Shown: positions 1 through 8,002 of the stretch, piece after piece
Layout: each line of letters begins with the position of its first letter
Position numbering within the stretch: the first letter of the stretch is position 1
NCBI GenBank assembly: GCA_947465645.1
Contig: CANIBQ010000021.1
Span: 1-64,000, forward strand
Origin: Acidobacteriota bacterium
Lineage (GTDB): Bacteria; Acidobacteriota; Vicinamibacteria; Vicinamibacterales; UBA2999
Length of the DNA stretch: 64,000 bases
Direction of reading: 5' to 3'
Notes under the pieces: model-generated
What the model was told of the DNA's origin: nothing
Databases searched by the model: none
What the model saw: the letters and a program-made list of their open reading frames with translations, nothing else
Program-made: the position numbers and the translations under genes

Positions 1-558
1 CCCGCCCGCAACGGAGATCGTCACGCCACCAGGGAAGTTCCGGCTGCCGACCGCGCCGGTCTGCACCGCCGCGCCGGCCAGCACGATCAGGTCGGTGACC
101 TGACGTCCCTGGAGCGGCAGCTCGACGATGCGCTCGTTGTCGATCACCTCGCTGATGCCGGCGCTCTGCGTGTCGACCAGCGGCGCCGCCGCTTCCACCG
201 ACACGGTTTCTTCAAGGTTGCCGATCCCGAGCACCACGTTGACCGCGGGCGATGCTGCCACCTGCAGCACGATCCCGGTCTGCACGTAGGTCCGGAATCC
301 CTGCAGCGATGCTTCCAGCCGGTACGGACCGGTCGGAAGATTGGGCAGCACGTACCTGCCTGCCTCGTCGGTGACGACGCTGCGCGTGACGCCCGTCTCG
401 GTCTGGAGGGCCGTCATGGTGACGCCAGGCAGGATGGCGCCGCTCTCATCGGTGACGCGGCCGCTCAACTGGGCGGTCGAGAGCTGCGCCCACGATGGCG
501 CAGCGAGGAACAGGATCACGATCGTCGCGGAAACGACGCCGGTCAACGAACGCCGCAT
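1..558 (-). CDS. TonB-dependent receptor-type protein, N-terminal part (cut by window edge)
   Basis: Starts at ATG 558 and runs off the window, leaving 186 codons. A signal peptide ending in APSWAQ is followed by a carboxypeptidase-regulatory-like (CarboxypepD_reg) domain: GRVTDESGAILPGVTM, then VVTDEAGRYVLPNLPTGPYR. Next comes a segment with VDTQSAGISEVIDNERI and ELPLQGRQ, which resembles the plug-proximal region of acidobacterial TonB-dependent receptors. The family imports large substrates across the outer membrane or organises the cell surface. The barrel lies outside the window, so receptor is inferred while the regulatory-like domain is clear. It lies downstream of the beta-propeller gene on the same strand, separated by 173 bp that hold a strong hairpin. 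Confidence 0.75.
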   Translation of the reverse strand, partial: MRRSLTGVVSATIVILFLAAPSWAQLSTAQLSGRVTDESGAILPGVTMTALQTETGVTRSVVTDEAGRYVLPNLPTGPYRLEASLQGFRTYVQTGIVLQVAASPAVNVVLGIGNLEETVSVEAAAPLVDTQSAGISEVIDNERIVELPLQGRQVTDLIVLAGAAVQTGAVGSRNFPGGVTISVAGG

Positions 559-677
559 GGGAGTCCTCCTCTTAAGCAGTCACCGGAAAATGAGTGCGGA
601 GGCGCCGGAAATATGAAAGTGGCAGGGTTGTAACACACAAACGACCAACTTCCCAAGGGAATCGGTCCGGAGGCCGG

Positions 678-711
678 CGGCGAGAGAGGATCTTGCGATC
701 CTCTCTCGCCG
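678..711 (-). terminator. Strong hairpin after the beta-propeller gene
   Basis: A perfect 15-bp stem (678-692 with 697-711) closes a 4-nt loop TTGC. It lies about 20 bp past the stop codon of the beta-propeller gene. There is no T-run on the minus strand, so it may be a Rho-assisted or RNA-stabilising hairpin rather than a classical intrinsic terminator. Confidence 0.6.
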
Positions 712-731
712 GATGTGAGTGGTTCGGGAAC

Positions 732-2954
732 TTAGCGGCGAGCGGTTTCCCGGACCCGCGGCGCGTCGAACAGTTCCGGGAAGGAATAGGTCAGCACGCC
801 GTTCAGGTACTTGTCGCTCGCGATGACAGTCTTGTTCTTCGGGTCGAGCGTGATGCCGCGCGGCTGCCGCAGCATGTTGTTCGGGCCGGCAATCGTCCAG
901 CGGGGCGCCACGTCGCCGCGGTCGTCAACGCTCCACACGCCGATGAACGACTTCTCCGACGCCAGCGCCTCGGGCGAGAACGGCTCCGTCTCGTCGCGCC
1001 CCTCGTCCACCGCCCCCGGCACGTTGACGAGAATCATGCCCGTGGGCGGGTAGTAGGCCATTCCATTGCCGACGCGCAGGCCGCTCACCGGCCCGCCGCC
1101 GATCACCGCCTTGGGCTGGACGTCCGACCCCTGCGCCGTGCGGTCGAAGATCCAGATCTTGTTGTCGCCCGCCACGATCAGCAGATTCCGGATCGGATCG
1201 ACGCGCGCCTGCTGCGCGCGCAGGTACGGGGGGTTCAGGATCCGCTTGGGCGCGACGTCGCCGTTCGCCTTCCGGTCGAAGAAGACGACCGAGTTGCCGA
1301 AAAACACGAACACCTCGTCGTTGACCGTGTCCACCGAGAGCGTGTTGAACTGGCGGAGGCCGGTCTTCGGGCCCTGGATGATGCGGATCGGCGCCTCGTC
1401 GCCGTTCGCGTCGCCGCGGAAGGTCAAGATCGCCTGGCTGGCGCGCCCGTTAACCACGATCTCGTCGTTCACCTCGTCGTAGTGAATGGCGTGCATCGTG
1501 CGGTTGGTCTTGGAGTTCATGCCCTGGATGGTGCGCGTCGGCGCCGCATTCTTGTCGGCCGTCCGCGCGAACGCCGCGATGCGCGGGTTGGCGACGCAGC
1601 TGGTGACGAGTACCTCCTCGCGCCGCGTGTCGTACGCCACCGCGTACGGATTGCTGATCATCGCGCCCGGGGTGTTCAGCGGCGAGCCGCGGATGATCCG
1701 GATCGGCGCGGTGTCGCCCGACGCGCCGAGGGGGTAGGCGAGCGCGAGGTGGTTGCCGAAGCTGGCGACCCACATCTCGTTGTTGACGTGATCCAGGAAC
1801 ACGTCGCTCGGGATCTTCATCATCGTCTTCGGGCCCTTGAGGACGCGGAGCGGCGCGACGTCGCCCTGCGCGCCCGCGGCGAACACCGACACCGTCTGGG
1901 CGACCTCGTCGGTCACGTAGACTTCCTGCCGCCCAACGTCGAACGCCACGCCGGTCGGCCGGTTCAACCCGGTCTTCGGCCCCTGGATGATCCGGACGGG
2001 GGGCATGTTGCCGACGATGTCGGCGGAGTAGACGGTGATGGAGGGCGGCTCGAACTTGCCCGAGCCGGGGACGATCTCGTTGCCGCCCGGTCCGCCCGGC
2101 CAGTTCGGAATCCGGACCGGCACGCTGGCGCTCTTGCGCACGACGTGCGAGGTGCCGTAGTTGGCCACGAAGAGCAGCCGGTTCTTCGGATCGAACGCAA
2201 TCCCGTGCGGATCGGCCAGCTTCGTCTGGTCGCCCTGGATCAGCCGCAGCGCGTGGTCCTTCATCGTTGCGGTCTTCTTCCAGACGGTGATCGCGCTCTC
2301 GCGCTGCTCGGTGATGTACATCTCCTGCCGCGACTCGTCCACCGCGGCGCCGAAGTTGCCCTGCATCACGATGAACTCACGATCCGGAGGCGCGTCGCCG
2401 CTGGCGTTGCGCCCGTAGACCGTGGTGTTGTGGACCGTGTCGTTGTTGATGACGTAGATTTCGCCGGTGGGCTGGTCGATGTAGACGTCGCTCGCGTACT
2501 GCGTGTGCGTGTTCAGCCCGCCAATCACGCGCTTCGGCGTCGTCTGCTCGGCGGACGCGGGCGTGACCGCCGTGCGGTCATACACCATGATCCGGAACCG
2601 GTTCTCGTCGGTGACGACGATCTCGTTGCGCACGGGGTCGACCGCGATCGAGCTGAACGCCGGGTAGGGATCCTGGATGAAGCGCAGCGGCGGCCTCGCG
2701 GCGACGGCCATCCGCGCGCCGGCGGCCGGGGCCTGCGCCGCGGCGACGCCAGGGGCGGCATAGGACGTCTGCTGTGGCAGCGCGACTTCCCACTCGCAGG
2801 ACTCCCCCGCGGTCTCGGGCAGCACGTCGTAGGCAATCAGGCGCGCCTCGCCGCGCGAACCGGGGGACGAGCCGCTGCTGATGCCGAACACCGCAGCGCC
2901 CGTGACGATCAGCAGGGCAACAAGCAACCGGCCAAAGACGTGTCGGGACCGCAT
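732..2954 (-). CDS. Exported beta-propeller repeat protein (NHL/SMP-30-like)
   Basis: The chosen start is ATG 2954, which has AAGGAG seven bases upstream; a longer reading frame has no ribosome site. The N-terminus is a signal peptide (RLLVALLIVTGAAVF). The rest is about twelve repeats of roughly 45 residues. Each carries a variant of AP-R-I-QGPKTGL followed by P-GVAFD...EVYVTD, which is the blade signature of NHL/SMP-30-like propellers. No catalytic motif stands out. A binding or scaffolding role outside the cytoplasm is inferred; the substrate is unknown. The antisense strand is open for almost the whole length, a codon-bias effect. Confidence 0.8.
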   Translation of the reverse strand: MRSRHVFGRLLVALLIVTGAAVFGISSGSSPGSRGEARLIAYDVLPETAGESCEWEVALPQQTSYAAPGVAAAQAPAAGARMAVAARPPLRFIQDPYPAFSSIAVDPVRNEIVVTDENRFRIMVYDRTAVTPASAEQTTPKRVIGGLNTHTQYASDVYIDQPTGEIYVINNDTVHNTTVYGRNASGDAPPDREFIVMQGNFGAAVDESRQEMYITEQRESAITVWKKTATMKDHALRLIQGDQTKLADPHGIAFDPKNRLLFVANYGTSHVVRKSASVPVRIPNWPGGPGGNEIVPGSGKFEPPSITVYSADIVGNMPPVRIIQGPKTGLNRPTGVAFDVGRQEVYVTDEVAQTVSVFAAGAQGDVAPLRVLKGPKTMMKIPSDVFLDHVNNEMWVASFGNHLALAYPLGASGDTAPIRIIRGSPLNTPGAMISNPYAVAYDTRREEVLVTSCVANPRIAAFARTADKNAAPTRTIQGMNSKTNRTMHAIHYDEVNDEIVVNGRASQAILTFRGDANGDEAPIRIIQGPKTGLRQFNTLSVDTVNDEVFVFFGNSVVFFDRKANGDVAPKRILNPPYLRAQQARVDPIRNLLIVAGDNKIWIFDRTAQGSDVQPKAVIGGGPVSGLRVGNGMAYYPPTGMILVNVPGAVDEGRDETEPFSPEALASEKSFIGVWSVDDRGDVAPRWTIAGPNNMLRQPRGITLDPKNKTVIASDKYLNGVLTYSFPELFDAPRVRETARR

Positions 2955-3123
2955 AAAGTCACTCCTTAGAGAGAGAAAGGGGTTCGACGCGGGGACCAGG
3001 GCACCTTTATACACCCGCCCGACCCGCGCGGCACACCGGAATTGCCCGAGCGGCTCCGTGCACTCGGCCGATCAACGGGAAGGGCAGTTCGCTCGGACCT
3101 GGCCGAAGCCGTACAGTAGCGGC

Positions 3124-3354
3124 ATGGGCCCTCTCCGAGCTCGCGTTGAGCAGGGTCGTTTGGTTCTGGACGAGCCGACGACTTTGCCAGACGGGACAGT
3201 TATCGACCTCGTTGCGGATGACGAAGGCGACGATCTTACCGATGAGGAGCGTCGCGCACTGCACTCGGCCCTGACCACGTCGTGGGCGTCGGCCGAAGCC
3301 GGTCGTCTGCGCCCCGCCGCGAAAATCGTCGATGAGCTGCGCCGCCGTCGGTGA
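3124..3354 (+). CDS. Antitoxin-like small protein (RelE/ParE-type module)
   Basis: A 76-residue acidic protein starting at ATG 3124. Its N-terminal strand-rich part (RVEQGRLVLDEPTTLPDGT) is followed by LTDEERRALHSALTTSWASA and a charged tail. This layout is known from small antitoxins found beside ParE/RelE toxins. Its stop codon overlaps a GTG start (3351) of a reading frame that reads like the first 35 residues of a ParE toxin, which supports the call. The partner is broken, so this is probably an orphan antitoxin. The assignment rests on sequence style and context only. Confidence 0.65.
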   Translation: MGPLRARVEQGRLVLDEPTTLPDGTVIDLVADDEGDDLTDEERRALHSALTTSWASAEAGRLRPAAKIVDELRRRR

Positions 3355-3521
3355 CCCTGCCCGTCAGCACAACTCCGGAAGCTGACACCCAAATCCGCAC
3401 GATTGACGATTGGTGGCGCGAGAACCGCCGAGCGTCTCCCGACCTCTTTCTTGACCGATCCAGAATCCGTTCAGCCCGAAAGTGTTACCTATGTCTTCGG
3501 AATAAACCGTCACCCCTGTGA
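3351..3521 (+). pseudogene. ParE/RelE-type toxin, 5' fragment only
   Basis: A GTG start at 3351 overlaps the antitoxin stop by four bases (GTGA). The first 35 codons read VTLPVSTTPEADTQIRTIDD, then WWRENRRASPDLFLD, the usual N-terminal strand and helix of ParE toxins. From about 3456 the reading frame no longer resembles the family and stops at 3521, so roughly two thirds of a normal (about 100-residue) toxin is missing. The break coincides with the start of insertion-sequence-like repeats and the accessory island. The fragment should be inactive. Confidence 0.7.
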
Positions 3522-3533
3522 CCGGAATAGACC
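3484..3533. repeat. Two tandem 25-bp units resembling an insertion-sequence end
   Basis: Units 3484-3508 and 3509-3533 match at 18 of 25 positions, sharing GT-ACC, TGT, CGGAATA and ACC. Tandem transposase-binding repeats of this kind occur at the ends of IS21-like elements. No transposase gene is present, so this would be a remnant. It lies exactly where the parE reading frame stops making sense. Confidence 0.4.
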
Positions 3534-3541
3534 TACATAAG

Positions 3542-3554
3542 GTGGCGTCCCCAC
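3542..3554. repeat. Putative attachment-site copy (left end of island)
   Basis: The 13-bp sequence GTGGCGTCCCCAC is identical to 7961-7973, where it covers the last 12 bases of tRNA-Glu including CCA. A direct copy of a tRNA 3' end at the far side of an island is the usual footprint of integrase-mediated insertion. Confidence 0.65.
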
Positions 3555-3673
3555 GCGCAAGATTACGTCATGTAAGCTGCTGGCTGCCGAGGGCGGCCTA
3601 GCGAGGCAATCCCCGCGCGGGTCAGGCGCTAGCCTTTCCATTCAAGGAGGCGCGTCGTGTTAGCATCCGCCGC

Positions 3674-4468
3674 GTGACCAAGGAAGAGCTAGTAAGCAAC
3701 CTTGATGCAGTCATTCAAAAAGGCGAGCAGACGCTGAATAGCGTGGAAGCGGCGTCCGCGAAACCAGCTCCTGGCTGGGACCCTGACTATCGCTGGGTCA
3801 AACCGGACATCGCTTCTGCGTTCCGCACCGCAGGCCTCAGTGCGCTTGAAGCCGTCTACGGCACGACGCACAGGATCTATAAAGACTTCGAAGCCCTGAC
3901 CCGCGACAAAAACACGCTTGTCAACTATAGGAAGGCCCACGCGCTGATATGCCAAGTGCGTGAGGAAATCGATCGGACGCCACGAACGCTCACGCGGCAG
4001 TCAGAAGCGTCGACATCAGAACGCCAGAGAGCTGCGTTCTTGGTTCACGGTCATGATGACGGAATGAGAGAGTTCGTTGCCCGCTATCTCGAACAGCTAG
4101 GCATCAAACCGATCATTCTCCACGAACAGGCAAGCCGAGGACGAACCGTCATCGAAAAACTTGAACGGCATGCCAACGTGCCGTTCGCAGTAGTTCTCTT
4201 GACTCCAGACGACCTGGGAGGCGCCCAAGCCGAAAGAGAACACCTTCAGTCGCGTGCCCGCCAGAATGTCGTCTTAGAGTTGGGATTCTTCGTCGGCAGG
4301 CTCGGACGTGAACGAGTGTGCGCCCTTTACAAGGGTCCGCTGGAACTACCATCCGACTATGTGGGAGTGGTCTACGTTCCCTTCGATGAGGCCGGCGGGT
4401 GGCGGTTGTTGCTGGCGCGCGAACTGAAAGCTGCTGGTTTCGCCATTGATATGAACCAGGCAATCTAG
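3674..4468 (+). CDS. TIR-like nucleotide-binding domain protein (CAP12/Pycsar-type)
   Basis: 264 residues, GTG start at 3674. The best ribosome site (AAGGAGG, 3644-3650) is 23 bp upstream, so the start is not certain. Residues 1-115 are a helical region of unknown role. Residues 120-262 form a TIR-like domain of the COG4271/PF10137 type: AFLVHGHDD at 121-129, TVIEKLE at 158-164 with a candidate catalytic glutamate, LLTPDD at 175-180, and RARQNVVLELGFFVG at 194-208. Family members act as NAD-degrading effectors in CBASS, Pycsar and related phage-defence systems. No cyclase gene lies nearby, so the trigger is unknown. The GIY-YIG gene follows after 10 bp, suggesting co-expression. Confidence 0.85.
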   Translation: MTKEELVSNLDAVIQKGEQTLNSVEAASAKPAPGWDPDYRWVKPDIASAFRTAGLSALEAVYGTTHRIYKDFEALTRDKNTLVNYRKAHALICQVREEIDRTPRTLTRQSEASTSERQRAAFLVHGHDDGMREFVARYLEQLGIKPIILHEQASRGRTVIEKLERHANVPFAVVLLTPDDLGGAQAEREHLQSRARQNVVLELGFFVGRLGRERVCALYKGPLELPSDYVGVVYVPFDEAGGWRLLLARELKAAGFAIDMNQAI

Positions 4469-4478
4469 GCCCTCTGGC

Positions 4479-5309
4479 ATGCTCAAGTTCAATAGCCTCC
4501 TCACCGCGGCGGGGCTCGACCCCACCAAGATCCGGCTCGTTCGGCATAGGCATAAGCAACGATATCAACGCGCTGTCTACCTCGATGCTATTCGTCGGGA
4601 CCAGCGCTTTGAGCAATATCAAGCAGGGCAAGACAACCCGACGGTGATCAGACAGATTCGCTCGGCGGAGATACTAGCGTGCTTCGTGGTCGATCCGGGT
4701 GGGGAAACCGTGTTTGTCGGCCTCTGGAAGGTGAACGGGTCGCGGAAGGGACACTCGCCTGACCCTTACAAGCCTTCAGCAGAGCCGAGAAGCAGCGGCG
4801 TGATCATCAAAATGGAGCGGATGCTCACGCTGGATGATTACTGCGGTCGGATTGTTGTGGACTGGGGTGGCGGCGAACGTGCGTGGGTCCAATATGCGCA
4901 CCGCAGGGACAAGCTCATTCTTGAGGTCAGACGCCGCGCCGAAGAACCACACTTTCCTGGCTTTCTGCGGTTTAGCTGTGGACTCCACGAAGTTGATGCG
5001 CTGCCCACTTCATGGCTTGAACCGCTCCGAACCTGTCGGGGCGTCTACCTGCTCATTCACCGCGAAACGGGTGCTCAGTATGTTGGGTCAGCAACTGGCA
5101 GTGACGGATTCTTGGGCCGATGGCGCTGTTATGCCGACGGGCATGGTGGTAACGTCGGCCTCAAAGAACTAGCGCATCCTGCGGACCATTACGACCTGCG
5201 CATTCTCGAGACAGTAGGGTCCGCCGCCACGCTCGAGGACGTGTGCGATCTCGAATCGCTGTGGAAGGAAAAGCTCGGCTCCCGTGTGCAGGGACTGAAT
5301 CGCAATTAG
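4479..5309 (+). CDS. GIY-YIG nuclease family protein
   Basis: 276 residues. The C-terminal third is a GIY-YIG nuclease domain: GVY at 188-190, YVG at 201-203, candidate catalytic Arg214, and LESLWKEKLG with metal-binding candidate Glu259, ending in GLNRN. The N-terminal 170 residues (start LKFNSLLTAAGLDPTKI, with FEQYQAGQ) form a second conserved domain of unknown function that often precedes this nuclease. It follows the TIR-like gene by 10 bp. A DNA-cutting role is inferred from the domain; whether it works with the TIR protein is not shown. Lower GC than the flanks fits acquisition. Confidence 0.82.
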   Translation: MLKFNSLLTAAGLDPTKIRLVRHRHKQRYQRAVYLDAIRRDQRFEQYQAGQDNPTVIRQIRSAEILACFVVDPGGETVFVGLWKVNGSRKGHSPDPYKPSAEPRSSGVIIKMERMLTLDDYCGRIVVDWGGGERAWVQYAHRRDKLILEVRRRAEEPHFPGFLRFSCGLHEVDALPTSWLEPLRTCRGVYLLIHRETGAQYVGSATGSDGFLGRWRCYADGHGGNVGLKELAHPADHYDLRILETVGSAATLEDVCDLESLWKEKLGSRVQGLNRN

Positions 5310-5431
5310 CGGCCCCGCAAAGGTCGGCGGCGCGCCGCGTGCGGTGGGTTCCACTCGCCTTCTCTCAGCCTGCCGACGGAGACTGGCGCGGTCGCCCAGA
5401 ATTGATTCGTCTGCGGTTATGATGCTGAAAC

Positions 5432-7090
5432 TTGGCCGTAGAAGCATCGTCGGTAACCGATCCGAACGCAGAATGGGCCATTCCGCAAGCAACGCTTGAG
5501 GGTATCCGTTGCGTCGTAGACGCTGCTAGGCGCGGAGCGCGAACCCCGTCACAAATTAAAAAAATAGCTCGCTACTCACCACGGCGTGCGAGCTATGCGA
5601 CTTCAGCTGCGCGGCTGCTTGGACTGATAGAGCAGTCCAGTAAAGGTCTGCACGCATCCGCTCTCGGTGTCGAGCTTTCCAACACCCGGAAAGGTTCCGA
5701 ACGAGAAGCAAACGTTTTTTTCCGAGGCATCGACGCGAGCAATCACCTCAGAGCGTTGGCCCCTGGCCTACTGAGCGCACACCCTCCGACTGCTGAAGAT
5801 GTCGCCCGCCGAATGCAAACAGTGGGGCACCTGTCAACGAACACGGCCATGCACCGGGCGAAAATGTTACTGAAGTGGCGCGAGGTGCTGGTCAATCGCC
5901 GGATGGACTTCACTAAGCCGCGTCGGCCAGTTCCAAAGAGAGAGACCATGACAGTTCTGGAAGTTCGCGACTTCGCGCAGATCAAGGATGCCAGGATCGA
6001 GTTCGGCGATCTCACTATTCTCGTCGGTCCTCAGGCGACGGGAAAGAGTCTAGTCTTACAGTGGTTCAAGGCTGCACTCGATATCGCCGAGATTCACGCT
6101 GCCTTGAAAGAAGCGGGCCATGACGTCAGAGGGGCCGCCGCCATGATCGACCTAATTTTTGGCGAAGGCATGTCTTCCGCTTGGCATGATAAGTCCACCA
6201 TACTTCTCGACTCACGCGTGGTATCGCCGCATACGTGGACAAAGGGACTAAGGAAAAAGGACAGAGGCAATGTGTTTTTTATTCCTGCCCACAGGGCCTT
6301 GCTCCTCGCAGAAGGATGGCCAGCACCCTTTATCAAGCTGAACGCGGATACGCCAGTGGTTGCAAGGCTTTTTAGCCAGAATCTCTATCAGCGATTCAGT
6401 GGTCGTCAGGCAGCCGCACTCTTTCCGGTCACCAGAATTCTGAAGGAGCAGTATCGACTACAGATCGACAATGCCATTTTTCATGGTGGCCGGGTGGAGC
6501 TCGAAAAAGACGGTCTTCGATATCGCCTTGCACTCAGATATAAGGATGCCAATCTGCCGTTCATGACGTGGACGGCTGGCCAACGCGAATTCACTCCACT
6601 ACTGCTAGGTCTCTATCAGGTCTTGCCTCCAAGGAAGGCAAAAAAACTGAAAGACGTCGATTGGATAGTCATCGAAGAGCCAGAGATGGGACTGCACCCG
6701 CAGGCGATTGTAGTTTTCATGTTGCTCGTGCTGGACCTGTTGTGGCGCGGATATCGCGTCGTCATTTCAACTCACTCGCCACTCATACTCGACGCGGTAT
6801 GGGCAATTCGCCAATTGAGTGAACGCAAATCGAACTGGCGTCTACTGAGCGAAGCGTTCGGTGTAGAAGATTCACGAGCCGTTAAGGACGTAATGCAACA
6901 CGCGCTGACGTGTGACTATCGCGTGTTCTTTATGCATCACGACGGCGGTTCCGTCGTTAGTCAAGATATCTCTGGCCTGGATCCTAGCTCCACCGATAAT
7001 GCCGAGGCGCAGTGGGGCGGGTTGGCTGGATTCAGTTCCCGTTTTGCCGATGCGGTCCGAAAGGCCGCGAACGAATCCGAGGGAGCGTAA
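5432..7090 (+). CDS. AAA/SMC-type ATPase with N-terminal winged-helix-like region
   Basis: 552 residues from a TTG codon at 5432; no better in-frame start was seen. Residues 1-170 look like one or two winged-helix units (SQIKKIARYSPRRASYATSA, then LGLIEQSSKGLHASALGVEL). The ATPase begins about 173: Walker A GPQATGKS (199-206), signature-like TAGQREFTPLLL (381-392), Walker B WIVIEEPEMGLHP (411-423), and H-loop STHSP (446-450). This is the ABC/SMC-like AAA_15/AAA_21 class found in OLD, Gabija, PARIS and other defence systems. There is no TOPRIM domain. A 157-residue gene begins 5 bp after its stop, so the two probably form a unit. Confidence 0.82.
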   Translation: MAVEASSVTDPNAEWAIPQATLEGIRCVVDAARRGARTPSQIKKIARYSPRRASYATSAARLLGLIEQSSKGLHASALGVELSNTRKGSEREANVFFRGIDASNHLRALAPGLLSAHPPTAEDVARRMQTVGHLSTNTAMHRAKMLLKWREVLVNRRMDFTKPRRPVPKRETMTVLEVRDFAQIKDARIEFGDLTILVGPQATGKSLVLQWFKAALDIAEIHAALKEAGHDVRGAAAMIDLIFGEGMSSAWHDKSTILLDSRVVSPHTWTKGLRKKDRGNVFFIPAHRALLLAEGWPAPFIKLNADTPVVARLFSQNLYQRFSGRQAAALFPVTRILKEQYRLQIDNAIFHGGRVELEKDGLRYRLALRYKDANLPFMTWTAGQREFTPLLLGLYQVLPPRKAKKLKDVDWIVIEEPEMGLHPQAIVVFMLLVLDLLWRGYRVVISTHSPLILDAVWAIRQLSERKSNWRLLSEAFGVEDSRAVKDVMQHALTCDYRVFFMHHDGGSVVSQDISGLDPSSTDNAEAQWGGLAGFSSRFADAVRKAANESEGA

Positions 7091-7095
7091 ATCGG

Positions 7096-7569
7096 GTGGC
7101 TAAAGCAAAACGTAGTAGGAAGTTTCTGCTAGCGTCCGCGCTGCTGACAGGAAGTTCCTTGAGGCCGGCGGTGAAGGACGGCATGAACGCATTTCTCGCC
7201 AAGGATCGGCAGCTCATTGGGCTTGATCAAAGAGCGAGAATCGGCGATAGCCTTGATCTCGACGAGAGGCTGAGGCTGACGTTCCCGAATTCAAATCGAT
7301 GGGATTACATTTTTTCTGTCTCAGATGCGGAGAAGCTTCTGGCTCTTGAACCACACCACGCAAACGATTCTGAGATAAGCGTGGTGATCGCGAAAAAAAG
7401 GCATGCGGCCGCGCAGCTGAGGACACATCTGAACCCACGATATCGAGTATCCGAGTGGCTATGGGTATCACACGGGCGGACGGCATTCAGCCGCACGGAG
7501 CAGGCCACAAGGCGACTGGCCCAGGAAGGAATCAGATATGTCGGACGACACCTTTCAGACTTAGGGTAG
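7096..7569 (+). CDS. Small partner protein of the AAA ATPase, unknown function
   Basis: 157 residues from GTG 7096, five bases after the ATPase stop. The reading frame extends further upstream but only inside the ATPase gene. The N-terminus is basic (KAKRSRKF). The core holds RWDYIFS (Asp70), LLALEPHHA (Glu85, His87), DSEISVVIAKKR (Glu93, Lys100) and a C-terminal SEWLWVSHGRTAFS. Spaced acidic residues followed by a lysine could suit a nuclease-like fold, but this is speculation; no known family was recognised with confidence. Tight linkage suggests it is the effector or regulator of the ATPase. Confidence 0.7.
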   Translation: MAKAKRSRKFLLASALLTGSSLRPAVKDGMNAFLAKDRQLIGLDQRARIGDSLDLDERLRLTFPNSNRWDYIFSVSDAEKLLALEPHHANDSEISVVIAKKRHAAAQLRTHLNPRYRVSEWLWVSHGRTAFSRTEQATRRLAQEGIRYVGRHLSDLG

Positions 7570-7638
7570 AGCGACATCGTTCGGCGACAAGGAAGGCGAG
7601 GAGCGCGCGCCTGCATCAGCGGATTATCGTCAACCAGG

Positions 7639-8002
7639 CTGCAGGATGCCGATCGAAGGCGCCAGGCGCTCGCTACGGCGCTTGAGGAGCTGCCCGCCCC
7701 CCTCGGCTGCCGTGCGCGTCGATTGGCGCGCTGTGGAGGCTGCAGCGCGGCGGAAGCTGGCGGACTGGCGGGGGGTCGTAACGCGCCAGGTGACGCAGGG
7801 CCGCGAGCTGGTCGTGAAGAGCGGCCGCGATTTCCTGCGACAGCTGCTCATCGCCCCGATCGTATTCACGCCTTTCGAGGAGAACGGGCGGCGCGGGTAT
7901 CGCTTCGCCGGCGAGGCGTTGCTGACGGGATTGTTTGCGGGAGTACTCGAGGTAACGAGAGTGGCGTCCCCACAGGGATTCGAACCCTGGTTTCAGCCTT
8001 GA
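7639..8002 (+). pseudogene. Large serine recombinase, decayed C-terminal remnant
   Basis: From 7639 one frame reads RLQDADRRRQALATALEEL. Near 7710-7720 the homology moves one frame over to VDWRAVEAAARRKLADWRG and LIAPIVFTPFEENGRRGYRF, then LFAGVLEVTRVASPQGFEP. This is the coiled-coil end and C-terminal strand region of large serine recombinases. The catalytic serine domain and zinc ribbon are absent. The last residues are encoded by the 3' half of the opposite-strand tRNA-Glu, as expected for an integrase gene abutting its own attachment site. Confidence 0.7.
7961..7973. repeat. Putative attachment-site copy (right end, within tRNA-Glu)
   Basis: Identical to 3542-3554. Bases 7962-7973 are the 3' acceptor strand, discriminator and CCA of tRNA-Glu on the minus strand. 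Confidence 0.65.

Larger units (their letters stand above)
3542..7973. mobile_element. 4.4-kb accessory island integrated at tRNA-Glu
   Basis: The segment is bounded by 13-bp direct repeats of the tRNA-Glu 3' end. It is visibly less GC-rich than its flanks and uses more A/T-ending codons. It contains four same-strand genes (TIR-like, GIY-YIG, AAA ATPase, small partner) and ends in a decayed serine recombinase. Immobile remnant of an integrative element is the inferred status, because the recombinase has lost its catalytic domain and its frame. Confidence 0.65.

Noticed and set aside
594..2969. A 791-codon open frame antisense to the beta-propeller gene
   Set aside because: Arg/Val/Asp/His-rich composition typical of the reverse frame of a GC-rich gene; the minus-strand protein has a signal peptide, ribosome site and regular repeats.
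3674..7569. CBASS or Pycsar system
   Set aside because: The TIR-like domain is of the type used there, but no nucleotidyl cyclase gene is present in the island.
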